Notes under the pieces: generated by a model
Told to the model about the DNA's origin: nothing
What the model saw: only the letters and a program-made list of their open reading frames with translations
The model's database searches: none
Program-made: the position numbers and the translations under genes
Assembly: GCF_000426245.1 (NCBI RefSeq)
Contig: NZ_AUEZ01000086.1
Span: 1 to 32,101 of the forward strand
DNA: 32,101 bases
Reading direction: 5' to 3'
Source: Bradyrhizobium sp. Ai1a-2
GTDB lineage: Bacteria; Pseudomonadota; Alphaproteobacteria; Rhizobiales; Xanthobacteraceae
Shown: positions 1-7,923 of the stretch, piece after piece
How the letters are laid out: each line of letters opens with the position of its first letter
How positions within the stretch are numbered: position 1 is the first letter of the stretch

Positions 1-275
1 AAGTCGGCGCGCTCGATGCACGCCTTGGCGATGCGCCGGGAGGAGTAGATGCCGCTCGCATAGCCGTTGAGCAGCAGCGCCACCATCAGGCGCGGATCGA
101 ACGGCGGCTGGCCGAGTGCACTCGTGTAGCTGCTGATAATCTCGGTGAGGTCGAGGCTCTCCCGCACCAGTTCCACGATGAACCGTGACAAGTGGTCCCT
201 CGGTACGAAATCCTGCACGCTGGGCGGCAGAAGCTGCGGCTGATCAATCTTCCAGAGGCGAAAATACTTGCTCAT
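1..275 (-). CDS. IS1182-type transposase, N-terminal part (cut by window edge)
   Basis: The minus strand reads open from an ATG at 273-275 to the window edge, about 91 residues. The protein starts MSKYFRLWKIDQPQLLPPSV and continues with VQDFVPRDHLSRFIVELV, FDPRLMVALLLNGYASGIYS and SRRIAKAC. This is the N-terminal region of IS1182/IS5-superfamily DDE transposases (the 'LLPPSVQDWLPEDHLARFV' block followed by 'DPRMMLALLLYGY'), which carry out cut-and-paste transposition. The catalytic DDE core would lie outside the window, so I cannot tell whether the gene is intact. It lies beside a dispersed palindromic repeat and a tRNA-like sequence, a typical landing zone for mobile DNA. The family call is from recall of the motif, with good confidence. 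Confidence 0.85.
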   Translation of the reverse strand, partial: MSKYFRLWKIDQPQLLPPSVQDFVPRDHLSRFIVELVRESLDLTEIISSYTSALGQPPFDPRLMVALLLNGYASGIYSSRRIAKACIERAD

Positions 276-331
276 CGCCGCCAATAAAATCAGACTCCCA
301 CCCAATTGAACAGGGACTACTCGGACAGGCT
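1..331 (-). mobile_element. End of an IS1182-family insertion sequence
   Basis: The transposase start at 275 is followed outward by about 55 bases before the dispersed palindromic repeat begins at about 332. The outermost bases, read inward on the minus strand, begin GAGCCTGTCCGAGTAGTCCC, a plausible terminal inverted repeat. The opposite end is outside the window, so the exact boundary, the inverted repeat and any target-site duplication cannot be confirmed. Confidence 0.5.
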
Positions 332-435
332 CCTAGAGCATGATCTGCAAAAGTGGGGACCGGTTTTCCGAAAAGACCATGCTCAGACAAAAAGCTAGAG
401 CGCGATGACGATTCGAAGAAAAGTCATCGCGCTCT
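332..435. repeat. Dispersed palindromic intergenic repeat (rhizobial type)
   Basis: The element begins AGAGCATGATC, carries ACCGGTTTTCCGAAAAGACCATGCTC and ends in a second stem. The first pair of arms is GAGCATG (333-339) with CATGCTC (378-384). The second is a perfect 13-bp pair, AGAGCGCGATGAC (397-409) and GTCATCGCGCTCT (423-435), with a 13-base loop. I recognise this sequence type as a multi-copy intergenic palindromic element of Bradyrhizobium, Rhodopseudomonas and related genomes. No protein role is expected; a short open frame across it is not a gene. Confidence 0.8.
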
Positions 436-441
436 GGTGCC

Positions 442-611
442 TCATTCACCGACAACTGTCGTTCCTGTGAACGAAACGTCATCACAACGTGCAGTGCCAT
501 CGGGTCGGCTGGTGTGCTCTCTTTTGGCCGCGCTATTCTCGTTGATCTAGCCCCACGCGTGATCGGCGGACGAGCGTCGCCCCGGCGCTAAGCCCAAGTA
601 GCGCCGGGGCG
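442..611 (+). repeat. 170-bp intergenic repeat, copy 1
   Basis: This segment matches 30171-30341 in the same orientation. The match includes an identical 31-base run at 467-497 versus 30196-30226. It contains the inverted repeat TCGTTC-N4-GAACGA at 459-474, conserved in the second copy although its spacer differs by one base. It ends in a GC-rich hairpin at 578-611. A third, degenerate relative lies at 29521-29641. The open frame across it is not conserved by codon pattern between the copies, so I treat the conservation as DNA- or RNA-level. Confidence 0.75.
578..611. terminator. GC-rich hairpin ending repeat copy 1
   Basis: Perfect 13-bp arms CGCCCCGGCGCTA and TAGCGCCGGGGCG enclose the 8-base loop AGCCCAAG. 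There is no T-run on either side, so a classical intrinsic terminator is not shown. The loop core GCCCAAGT recurs in the hairpin at 29608-29641. Confidence 0.5.
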
Positions 612-634
612 TATGACGTCCGCCCATTCGCAAT

Positions 635-709
635 TGGAGATTTGCCAAGCGGTAAGGCCGCGGATTGCTGATCCGCCATTCGCAAGTTCTAGCCGTGCCT
701 CTTCGGCCA
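635..709 (+). tRNA. tRNA-like cloverleaf, GCT anticodon, atypical or pseudo-tRNA
   Basis: The 75 bases fold in exact class I tRNA geometry. The acceptor strands are TGGAGAT (635-641) and CTCTTCG (699-705), with GU pairs and one T-C mismatch at the inner end. The discriminator is G706 and an encoded CCA is at 707-709. The D arm is GCC-AAGCGGTAA-GGC (644-658) with the GG pair in the loop. The anticodon arm is GCGGA-TTGCTGA-TCCGC (660-676), giving anticodon GCT at 667-669. The variable loop is CATTC. The T arm is GCAAG-TTCTAGC-CGTGC with one A-G mismatch. GCT should decode serine, but true tRNA-Ser has a long variable arm, which is absent. The D arm and CATTC variable loop resemble tRNA-Gln. The T-loop TTCTAGC deviates at the purine position. 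It may be a decayed or island-borne tRNA. Confidence 0.55.
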
Positions 710-767
710 ATTTGAAGTCGTAACAGACGGCTGGTGCGATCCTGCGAAATTGTCTGCTTCCGATTCG

Positions 768-1679
768 TCAGGCGGATGGCAGGTGTTCCTGCAGATGGCG
801 AGCGAGGCCGGCGATGAACAGGCGCCCGGCAAGAGTTAGCGATCGGCGGGAAGGATAAAGGGCATAGATTGTAATAGATGGAGGAGACCAGTCCGGCAGC
901 GGAAGAACCAGACGGCCCTCTAGAAGATCAGTCTCACACATGATGAGCGGTAAGCGCGCCAAACCGAGGCCGTTCAGGGCCGCTTGTTTGATGACATTCA
1001 AATTGTTGGCGCTAAATCGCAAGTTGACATTTAGCTCGGCCGTCTTGTCAACACGATCAGTGAGCTTCCATCGAGAGAGAAATCCGTCGGCAGCCCAGCC
1101 AATCCCGAACTGATTCTCCAAGTCGAGCGGCATCGCGATCTTTCCGAGCGATCGCGTCAGCTCGGCGGAAGCGACAAGCCCATAAGGCAAAGAAACGAGC
1201 TTTTGACGAACCAACTCGGAGTCCGCCATTGTGTCGCCACGGGCCGGATGAATCGCTAAATCGTAGTGACCGATCGAGGGGTCAACTGTGCCGATGGAGC
1301 TGTCGAGTGTAATGCGAACGTCGGGGTGCGCGGTGGAGAAGTTTATAGCGAACTCTGCAACTATCCTTTCGGTCAAAACTGCCGGACAAGAGATGCGCAA
1401 CGCACCGGTGGGACGCTTCGAGCTGTCTTCGGCCAAGGCCTTTATGGCCTCCAGCTCGTCTTTGATTTTCTGACCCCTCTCGAAAATTGAGAGCCCGATT
1501 TCCGTCACGGAGAAGTTTCGGGGTCCACGGTAGAAAAGGTAAACTCCGAGCTGGGTCTCAAGATCTCCAATTCGACGACTCAGGCTGGATTTCGCAATCC
1601 CGGTCTTGCGGCTAGCAGCAGACAAGCTGCCCGCCTCAATGATCTCGACCAGCAAGGTAAGATCGTCTACAGTTCCCAT
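768..1679 (-). CDS. LysR-family transcriptional regulator
   Basis: This 303-residue protein has the usual LysR length. Residues 1-60 form the winged helix-turn-helix (DLTLLVEIIEAGSLSAASRK, then GIAKSSLSRRIGDLETQLGV and LFYRG). Residues 90-295 form the effector-binding domain (RISCPAVLTERIVAEF, a DLAIHPARGD segment, and the SANNLNVIKQAALNGLGLAR block typical of the CrgA/DsdC-like branch). The ATG is preceded by GAGGTGACCG, a good ribosome site. The gene is divergent from the carboxylesterase at 2023 with 343 bp between them, so control of the esterase-permease genes together with autorepression is the natural inference. The effector is unknown. Confidence 0.93.
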   Translation of the reverse strand: MGTVDDLTLLVEIIEAGSLSAASRKTGIAKSSLSRRIGDLETQLGVYLFYRGPRNFSVTEIGLSIFERGQKIKDELEAIKALAEDSSKRPTGALRISCPAVLTERIVAEFAINFSTAHPDVRITLDSSIGTVDPSIGHYDLAIHPARGDTMADSELVRQKLVSLPYGLVASAELTRSLGKIAMPLDLENQFGIGWAADGFLSRWKLTDRVDKTAELNVNLRFSANNLNVIKQAALNGLGLARLPLIMCETDLLEGRLVLPLPDWSPPSITIYALYPSRRSLTLAGRLFIAGLARHLQEHLPSA

Positions 1680-2022
1680 TCGGTCACCTCGGCTCAGGCA
1701 TGGCTAAGATCAAATCGCTCCTTGCAATTCCTGGCAGGAAGCCTGCTGGATGCGTCCAGGTTGCCATTTAGCGCTGACAATTACGTCGCGTGCAAGTTCG
1801 CAGCTGCTCATCGATCTGCTTCCCCGTCGCCTTGCGTGACCATTGAGCTTGTCCCGGCGCCCACTTCACCGCCTCAGCGCCATGTTTTTCATGGATCGTC
1901 CCATTTTCGGAACTGAACGTTCCATCCTTTGTGCCTCGACCACCTCTGCCAAGGCAAGTTGAATTGTTGTGCGAGCAGCACAGCTGTTGCGCGGATGAAG
2001 TCAAAGGGAAGGTAGAGCTTGA
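1680..2022. promoter_or_regulatory. Divergent intergenic region between LysR and esterase genes
   Basis: These 343 bp separate two divergent genes and should carry both promoters and LysR boxes. I could not pick out a convincing T-N11-A box or -35/-10 pair by eye. The only clear site is the Shine-Dalgarno stretch AAGGGAAGG (about 2004-2012) ahead of the esterase ATG. No protein gene is supported here. Confidence 0.4.
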
Positions 2023-3492
2023 ATGGGACAACAAAGGAAGTCCGAGCCGCTGGTTGAGCTCAATCAGGGGACTCTTCGTGGTCGACGAGCCAATCAGGTG
2101 TCGACCTACTTTGCCATCCCCTATGCAGCTGCGCCAGTTGGCGCCCTTCGGTTTGCCCCGCCGTCGCCCCCGCCGAAACGAGAAGGCATAATCGATTGTG
2201 TGTCGCCGGGAGCCGTCGCGCCGCAATCCCCCTCGCGCTTGCGTGCCGTGATGGGAGACTTTGATGCCCGCCAGGACGAAGATTGCCTGACCCTGACGGT
2301 GTGGTCTCCAGAGGGAGGACGTGCGCGAAAGCCCGTGCTCGTCTGGCTCCACGGCGGCGCATACATGAGTGGCGGTGGAGCGCTCGACTGGTATTCCGGG
2401 GAAGTTCTTTCCAGAGAAGGCGACGTTGTCGTCGTTGGAGTCAACTACAGGCTGGGCGCGCTGGGCTTTCTGTATCATCCTAACGTGGCCAATGGAAACA
2501 TGGCGATCCTTGACCAAAAGGCGGCCCTAGAATGGGTGCGAGATAACATCGATCGTTTCGGCGGAGATCCCCAGTCGGTCACGCTTTGCGGGCAATCGGC
2601 TGGTTCGTCTTCCATCGCGCATCTTCTGACGATGAGCGGAACGAATGACCTATTCCATCGCTGCATCATGCAAAGCGGACCCCTTGGTCTTGATTTGCTC
2701 TCCGCGGAGGAAGCGACTGTAAACGCGGAAGTACTATGTCAAGAGCTTGGGATTGATCCGCGAGAGCCGAGGGAGCAGCTCCGGGCTGTTGCCGCCGACA
2801 AAATCGTATCTGCGCAGTTGGGCGTCACGATCAAGCGTGCGCAGATGCTTGGACTGAAGCCGGGAGATCAATACCTCGCATTCAGGCCGGTGGCGGACGG
2901 AACGACGCTGCCAAGCGAAGGTGCTAAAGCATTTAGTAGAGCGGCCAGGCAGAAAGACGTCCTAACCGGCTGGACGCGGGAGGAGTTTGCCAGCTTCTTG
3001 GCGTTCGATCCGCAGGTGCAGGCTCTCGAGCGAGCGCCCGTACCGGAGGCCGACTTGAAGCGACTAGCATCCAGACGCCCAGGCGCCAGCGCTGCGGATT
3101 TGTTGAGCGACTATTTATCGGAATTGGTTTTCGTGGAGCCCACCTTGCGATGGGCGAGTGAGGCCGCTCGTGCCGGCCGGCAGGCATTTGTATACGCGTT
3201 CGATTGGAAGTCGCCAAAATCCCGTCTTGGCGCCTGCCATTGTATCGAATTGCCATTCCTGTTCGGGACGTGGGACGCTTTTCGCAACGCGCCCATGATT
3301 GAGAACGCGGATCTTCATGAGGCCGCGAAGATCGGTTCGCGGATGAGGACAGCCTGGCTGCAGTTTGTGAACGTAGGCAATCCTAACGCCGCCGAGCTTC
3401 CTACCTGGCCGGCATTCACGCCGGAAGCAGCTACATGCATGCGAATAGGCGAACTGTTCGAGACGTTCAGCCGGCCCCCAGCGGCCCAGTAG
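2023..3492 (+). CDS. Type-B carboxylesterase (alpha/beta hydrolase)
   Basis: The 489-residue protein belongs to the carboxylesterase/para-nitrobenzyl esterase family, which cleaves carboxylic esters with a Ser-acid-His triad. Visible motifs are FAIPYAAAPVGALRF near residue 30, the EDCLTLTVW signature (86-94), the oxyanion-hole HGGA (110-113) and the nucleophile elbow GQSAG with Ser192. The probable acid is in GWTREEF (Glu320/321) and the probable catalytic His406 is in GACHCIELPFLFG. No signal peptide is seen, so it is probably cytoplasmic. AAGGGAAGG precedes the ATG. An AAHS-like permease and a phenol-MetA-type barrel protein follow on the same strand, suggesting hydrolysis of an imported (aromatic) ester. 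The substrate is not determinable from sequence. Confidence 0.93.
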   Translation: MGQQRKSEPLVELNQGTLRGRRANQVSTYFAIPYAAAPVGALRFAPPSPPPKREGIIDCVSPGAVAPQSPSRLRAVMGDFDARQDEDCLTLTVWSPEGGRARKPVLVWLHGGAYMSGGGALDWYSGEVLSREGDVVVVGVNYRLGALGFLYHPNVANGNMAILDQKAALEWVRDNIDRFGGDPQSVTLCGQSAGSSSIAHLLTMSGTNDLFHRCIMQSGPLGLDLLSAEEATVNAEVLCQELGIDPREPREQLRAVAADKIVSAQLGVTIKRAQMLGLKPGDQYLAFRPVADGTTLPSEGAKAFSRAARQKDVLTGWTREEFASFLAFDPQVQALERAPVPEADLKRLASRRPGASAADLLSDYLSELVFVEPTLRWASEAARAGRQAFVYAFDWKSPKSRLGACHCIELPFLFGTWDAFRNAPMIENADLHEAAKIGSRMRTAWLQFVNVGNPNAAELPTWPAFTPEAATCMRIGELFETFSRPPAAQ

Positions 3493-3513
3493 CGCCCCAT
3501 CGAATACACGGCG

Positions 3514-3533
3514 GTCGGCCTGGATCGGCCGAC
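3514..3533 (+). terminator. Hairpin downstream of esterase gene
   Basis: Arms GTCGGCC and GGCCGAC are perfect, with a 6-base loop, and start 21 bases after the esterase stop. A second near-palindrome follows at 3543-3566 (outer arms GACTCG/CGAGTC around TGTCGACA). Neither has a T-run, so termination is only inferred from position. Confidence 0.4.
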
Positions 3534-3947
3534 AACCGTCGCGACTCGGTGTCGACATCGCGAGTCAAGCGCACTCGTAAACTCGAGAATGCGTCGTAAT
3601 GCTTGCGCCGACTGGCGCCCTCGGTGGCAAGCGATGCGATCCGACGATCGTTCATCCTGTACGCCATGTCATGACTTGCGTGCGACAGCGAAAGGCATTC
3701 GTTGCGCGCTTTCGCATCATCGGATGAGCGAATCTATCCATGTCGACGGTGCCGGATTCGAAACAGATCGTTCCATCCATGATGTCTCGACAGTACGCAA
3801 CAAAGTTCTTCAATCTGTCATCCCGAAGACAAATTCGTGAGAAGCGCGGGCCGATACATCATGGGGAAACGAGCGGAGAGCCGAGCCGAGGAGCGAGACG
3901 CGCATCGACGCCAGCCTACAAGGCGCGAGATCACCAAGGTGGATCAA
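3534..3947. other. Gene-free region ahead of MFS permease
   Basis: About 410 bases separate the esterase from the most likely permease start. Apart from the near-palindrome at 3543-3566 nothing coding or structured is convincing. If the permease used an upstream start (GTG 3837 or ATG 3861) part of this would be coding. Confidence 0.35.
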
Positions 3948-5159
3948 GTGAACTCCGGCGCTTTCCAAACGTCCCTGATCAAAACAGGAACGTTGTGCTT
4001 CAGCGCGATCCTGTTTGATGGCATCGACACGGCCTCCATTGGGATTACCGGGCCGGCCATCGCACTGAGTCTGGGTGTCCCGGTGGCTTCCATGACCATG
4101 CCGTTCGTGATGACGAGCATTGGCGCGGTCGTGGGATATCTCGCGGCCGGCTACCTTGTGAGCAGATGGAACGCCAGGCGCACTTTGGTCGCGAGCGTGT
4201 TGGCGTTTGGATCATTAACGATCTTGACCCCTCATGCAGGCTCCATCGCCATGCTGGCGGTCCTACGTTTTGTTACGGCGATTGCTCTTGGTGCAGCGTT
4301 GCCCTGTGCCGTCTCGATCGTGGTTTCTGAATCCCCTCGAACATTGCGACAGGTCGCCACGATTCTCGTCGGCACTGGATTGGCGGCGGGCGGCCTTGTC
4401 GGCGGTGTCCTCGGCGGCCTTCTCACGAAAAATCACGGTTGGCAGTCATTGTTCTATGTCGGTGGGGTGGCTCCGCTGATTCTGGTGCCGTGCCTAATGC
4501 GATGGTTGCCGCCGGCTCGCGAGTCTGACCCCGCCGGCTCGTCTCAGGCATATTTCGAATTGATTCGTTGTCTTCTTTCACCCCCATTCAAACGCGGCAC
4601 CCTATGCCTCTGGATCTTTTCGTTTCTGATCTTCGCGGATGTCTATGCGCTTATATTCTGGCTTCCGCCCTTGCTGATGGGGTTTGGATATTCGTTCGAG
4701 CAGAGCCAGTTCGGGGGAGCGTTCTTCAGTTCGGGCGGATTGATCGCCAACCTCTTGGTGATAGCGCTCGCGAGCAGGTTCACAATCAGTAGGATTGTGC
4801 TGCTCGCCTCCTTGCTGGCAACGCTTTGTCTGCTCGGTATTGCGCTCCACGCAGCGATCCCGTCCGTCATTTGGTTCGCCATCGCAGGCGCAGGAGCTGG
4901 TTTGATTACCTGTAGCGTCGCTCAGTCGGCGCTCGCGGTGGCGTTGTATCCGGAATCATCGAGGACGAGTGGTGTCGGTTTGTCCGCTGCAGCCGGGCGG
5001 ATTGGTTCGATTGTGGGGCCGGCTGCGGCCGGGCTTCTATTCTCGCTCCAATGGTCACCTCAGTCGATTGCGCTTGCAGCTATCGTGCCCGCTCTTCTGG
5101 CGAGCACGGTGCTGCCTGTTCTCGCCAACTCGGCCAGCTCTCGCGGGATTGGAGATTGA
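3948..5159 (+). CDS. MFS transporter, aromatic acid:H+ symporter-like
   Basis: The protein of about 403 residues is a 12-helix major facilitator permease of the inner membrane. The first helix contains FDGIDTASIGITGPAIALSLG, which resembles the D-G-x-D signature of the aromatic acid:H+ symporter family (BenK/PcaK-like). The loop 2-3 region SRWNARRTLV is a weak version of the MFS D-R-x-G-R-R motif. The frame is open from GTG 3837 and includes ATG 3861, but those give a charged, Arg-rich leader with no ribosome site. GTG 3948 follows AAGGTGG by 5 bases and gives a normal MFS length, so I chose it. It probably forms an operon with the barrel protein 48 bases downstream. The substrate is inferred, not shown. 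Confidence 0.85.
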   Translation: MNSGAFQTSLIKTGTLCFSAILFDGIDTASIGITGPAIALSLGVPVASMTMPFVMTSIGAVVGYLAAGYLVSRWNARRTLVASVLAFGSLTILTPHAGSIAMLAVLRFVTAIALGAALPCAVSIVVSESPRTLRQVATILVGTGLAAGGLVGGVLGGLLTKNHGWQSLFYVGGVAPLILVPCLMRWLPPARESDPAGSSQAYFELIRCLLSPPFKRGTLCLWIFSFLIFADVYALIFWLPPLLMGFGYSFEQSQFGGAFFSSGGLIANLLVIALASRFTISRIVLLASLLATLCLLGIALHAAIPSVIWFAIAGAGAGLITCSVAQSALAVALYPESSRTSGVGLSAAAGRIGSIVGPAAAGLLFSLQWSPQSIALAAIVPALLASTVLPVLANSASSRGIGD

Positions 5160-5207
5160 GGTGCAGGCCGACTGACGAGGGGGTGTTTTAACAGGGAGGC
5201 AACAATA

Positions 5208-6191
5208 GTGGGAATTCGCAAAGGGATAGCCGCGTGGGTCGTGATCGTGGGGGCAACGCAGCCTGCTGCCGCATATGAGTTTGGCTCGCCGGGCGTCGAT
5301 CAGAAACCCGGAATTGTACTGGGAGGCATCAGCGCGGCCGTGCCACCGCCGGGAATCTACATGTTTGAACAGTTCTATACATACCAGGCGACAATCACGG
5401 GCCCCGGAAGGCCGCCAGGCGATTCCGTTCCGGTCCGGCTCAACTCGTCGAGCACGGGCATTCTCTTCGTGCCGGGCTGGTCGTTTCTTGGCGCGAACTA
5501 CGACGCGGTGATCGTGCAGCCGGTCTCGACACTCGGAGTTGGGTCTCCCGTCAATTCCAACTATTTCGGTTTGCACAACACGCTGATCATTCCCGCAGAA
5601 CTCAGCTGGAAGCTGGGCGACACCGGATTATTCGTCAAATCGGGATTTGGAATCTATGCTCCCAACGGAACGATCTCGGGACCGACGGGGCTCAGCAACG
5701 CCGGTCACCCATGGTGGACGTTCGTGCCGAGCTTTTTCGTCTCCTACTTGAAGGATGGCTGGAATCTGACCTCAGCGCTATATTTGGAGATGAATACCCG
5801 GAACACTGTTACCGGCTACACGAGCGGCAACATATTCCATGCCGAGTTTGTCGCTACCAAACGGATCGGCAAGTGGACCATTGGTCCGGTCGGCTACTAC
5901 TGCGGTCAGGTTAGTGACGATCGCTCCAGCGCGTTCTATCACAACGCGATCAATGTGAATCGCTACAACGTTTGGGCCGCCGGTGCCTTGGTAGGCTACG
6001 ACTTCGGACCCGTTGCGGTGAACATCTGGGCCCTCAACGATCTCCACGCCGACTCCTCGGGCAGCTATCCCATTCAGGGAAAAACCACCGTGACCAAGGG
6101 ATTTAGCGTGTTTGCCAGCATGAGCTTTCGCCTGTGGGCACCAGACGATGGAAAAGCTCAAGCGGCTCCACGGAAGCTGACCTACAAATAG
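5208..6191 (+). CDS. SphA/phenol-MetA-type outer-membrane beta-barrel protein
   Basis: The 327-residue protein begins with a signal peptide (MGIRKGIAAWVVIVGATQPAAA, probable cleavage after AAA-Y). It is then rich in alternating aromatic/polar strands with many Gly, Ser, Trp and Tyr residues. The pattern, with PGIYMFEQFYTYQA early, LNLH-like segments and a final aromatic strand SVFASMSFRLW, fits the 'phenol degradation MetA pathway' (SphA) family. Members are found beside aromatic catabolic genes and are thought to act in outer-membrane uptake. The start is GTG, supported by GGGAGG about 10 bases upstream. It lies 48 bases after the MFS gene and probably shares its transcript. Confidence is good for family, low for substrate. 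Confidence 0.82.
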   Translation: MGIRKGIAAWVVIVGATQPAAAYEFGSPGVDQKPGIVLGGISAAVPPPGIYMFEQFYTYQATITGPGRPPGDSVPVRLNSSSTGILFVPGWSFLGANYDAVIVQPVSTLGVGSPVNSNYFGLHNTLIIPAELSWKLGDTGLFVKSGFGIYAPNGTISGPTGLSNAGHPWWTFVPSFFVSYLKDGWNLTSALYLEMNTRNTVTGYTSGNIFHAEFVATKRIGKWTIGPVGYYCGQVSDDRSSAFYHNAINVNRYNVWAAGALVGYDFGPVAVNIWALNDLHADSSGSYPIQGKTTVTKGFSVFASMSFRLWAPDDGKAQAAPRKLTYK

Positions 6192-6220
6192 AGGTGATGC
6201 GCCGCTACATCGGATCTAGA

Positions 6221-6249
6221 GCCTGCAGGCGTCTTCACCAACTGCAGGC
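6221..6249. terminator. Hairpin between convergent genes
   Basis: Perfect arms GCCTGCAG (6221-6228) and CTGCAGGC (6242-6249) lie 30 bases past the barrel-protein stop. A longer-range pairing, GCCGCCGG near 6256 with CCGGCGGC near 6330, could close the whole convergent spacer. No T-run is present. Confidence 0.4.
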
Positions 6250-6360
6250 CGACTCGCCGCCGGTATTCTGCCCTTTGCCGCTGTAGGGCCGCGAGCGCAG
6301 AGGCATCCGCTACCCAGTACTGCCGGCGGCAAAGCTCAAGCGGTTTGAGTTGATCGGTGT

Positions 6361-7923
6361 TCAGCGTACCGGTCGGCCGGCAATGAGATCGGAGGCCCTT
6401 TCAGCGATCGCAATAGTGGTTGCGTTCGTGTTACCTCTGACTATCGTCGGCATGACCGACGCGTCGACCACGCGCAAGCCTTCGACACCTAGAACGTTCA
6501 ATCCGGAATCGACCACCTTCCCGATGCCGCACGTGCTGGTCGGATGATAGAAGACTTGGACCTGCTGCTGAATGTAGGACCAAATGTCATGATCACTCGC
6601 CGAGCGCGGCGCATGCTGGGTTTGACGCTGGACGGCTTTCAGGCTCGATTGTTTGGCGATTTCCAGGCAAGCCCTGACGCCGGCAATCATCGAGGATCTA
6701 TCCTCCGGCGTCGTCAGCAGATTGCAGAATATCCGGGGTTTGGCATCAGGTCGCGCCGACCGAAGCACGACTTTGCCTCGGCTGGTCGGCTTCACTAGTG
6801 TGGGGCCCAGACCAAAGCCATGATCGTAAGGTGTGGTCAATGCCTCCTCGACAAACATCACGGCGCCCATCGTGATCTGAATGTCCGGCGCGACCAAACG
6901 TGGTGATGTCGCGATGAATCCGCCACCTTCGGCGACATTGGAGGTTAAAGGACCGCGCCGCTCCTCCTCAAACAGCCGACGGCTCTCCTCGCTTGTCGCT
7001 GCAATCAACGTCTCCTGATCGGTCAGGTAGTTCAGCAACACGAATGGATGATCCTGAAGATCGTCACCAACCGGCAGATCGACGATCGGACAGATAGCCA
7101 AAGGTTTTAGCTGATCAGCCCGACCTATACCGGAAAGCATCAAGATCTGTGGCGAGCCATAAGCGCCGGCCGAGAGGATGATCTCTCGCTCAGCTCGCAG
7201 TATCAGCTCTTCGTCGTGGTGACGAGTAACCACCCGGCGGGCGCGCCGGCCGTCGAACTCTATCCGTTGCACCAGCGCGTTGGTCAGGACTAGCAGATTG
7301 GAGCGAGCTAGGGCGGGCCTTAGGTAGCCGCGCGCGGCGCTCCAGCGTTCGCCGTTATGCTGCGTCACCTGATAGCGGCCTATGCCGAACTGGCTAGGTC
7401 CGTTGAAGTCGTCATTTCGAGCATGGCCACTTTCCTCCGCGGCCTGGAGAAAACGATCAACCAAAGGATGCATTGAGCGGCTGTCGCTGACACGGAGCGG
7501 GCCATCCGCTCCATGAAACCCGCCACGCTTGGATTCATTTGCTTCCGACTTGATGAAGTACGGTAGCAATTCCTTATAGGACCAACCAGTCGCCCCTTCC
7601 TTAGCCCAATCATCAAAGTCTTTTGGATTGCCCCGAATATAGACCATCGCATTTGTCGACGATGAGCCCCCTAGCGTCTTTCCACGCGGAAGATAGATCC
7701 GTCGCTGTTTCAGCGCAGGCTCGGGTTCGCTGATAAAGTCCCAATCGAACTGCGTCTTGAAGAGAGCCGGGAACAACAGCGGGACGTCGATCTCCATCGC
7801 GTTGTCACGGTCTCCGGCTTCGACCAGAGCCACCGTGACATTTGGGTCTTCCGTCAATCGGGCGGCTAGCACGCAGCCCGCAGAGCCGGCACCGATGATG
7901 ATGTAGTCGAAATCCTTTTTCAT
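6361..7923 (-). CDS. GMC-family FAD oxidoreductase (alcohol/choline dehydrogenase-like)
   Basis: The 520-residue flavoprotein matches the glucose-methanol-choline family, which oxidises alcohols to aldehydes. It has the dinucleotide-binding fold YIIIGAGSAGCVLAARL (residues 7-23) with the ribose-binding acid in LVEAG. The GMC signature 1 is PRGKTLGGSSSTNAMVYIRG (79-98), and signature 2 lies in GAYGSPQILMLSGIG. The catalytic His is in VFYHPTSTCGIG (about 460), and the partner Asn is in VRGNTNATTIA (about 498-500). The full length is typical. The ATG follows AAGGA in the short leader. It is convergent with the barrel-protein gene, and nothing regulatory lies close. An alcohol released by the esterase is a plausible substrate, but that is inference. 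Confidence 0.93.
   Translation of the reverse strand: MKKDFDYIIIGAGSAGCVLAARLTEDPNVTVALVEAGDRDNAMEIDVPLLFPALFKTQFDWDFISEPEPALKQRRIYLPRGKTLGGSSSTNAMVYIRGNPKDFDDWAKEGATGWSYKELLPYFIKSEANESKRGGFHGADGPLRVSDSRSMHPLVDRFLQAAEESGHARNDDFNGPSQFGIGRYQVTQHNGERWSAARGYLRPALARSNLLVLTNALVQRIEFDGRRARRVVTRHHDEELILRAEREIILSAGAYGSPQILMLSGIGRADQLKPLAICPIVDLPVGDDLQDHPFVLLNYLTDQETLIAATSEESRRLFEEERRGPLTSNVAEGGGFIATSPRLVAPDIQITMGAVMFVEEALTTPYDHGFGLGPTLVKPTSRGKVVLRSARPDAKPRIFCNLLTTPEDRSSMIAGVRACLEIAKQSSLKAVQRQTQHAPRSASDHDIWSYIQQQVQVFYHPTSTCGIGKVVDSGLNVLGVEGLRVVDASVMPTIVRGNTNATTIAIAERASDLIAGRPVR

Larger units (their letters stand above)
276..767. other. Gene-free junction of repeats and tRNA-like sequence
   Basis: Apart from the palindromic repeat, the 170-bp repeat and the tRNA-like cloverleaf listed separately, no supported protein gene lies here. 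A 12-base motif, CGCC(C)ATTCGCAA, occurs at 621-633 and again at 674-685 inside the tRNA-like element. Confidence 0.6.

Noticed and set aside
459..474. LexA (SOS) box in repeat copies
   Set aside because: Alphaproteobacterial LexA boxes are direct repeats GTTC-N7-GTTC; this is an inverted repeat with a 4-base spacer.
353..550. Short frame across the palindromic repeat and repeat copy 1
   Set aside because: The partly matching frame in copy 2 differs without favouring synonymous changes, so the conservation is at DNA level.
1768..2517. 249-residue minus-strand frame opposite the esterase
   Set aside because: It runs antisense through the esterase 5' half, has no recognisable family features and is explained by high GC composition.
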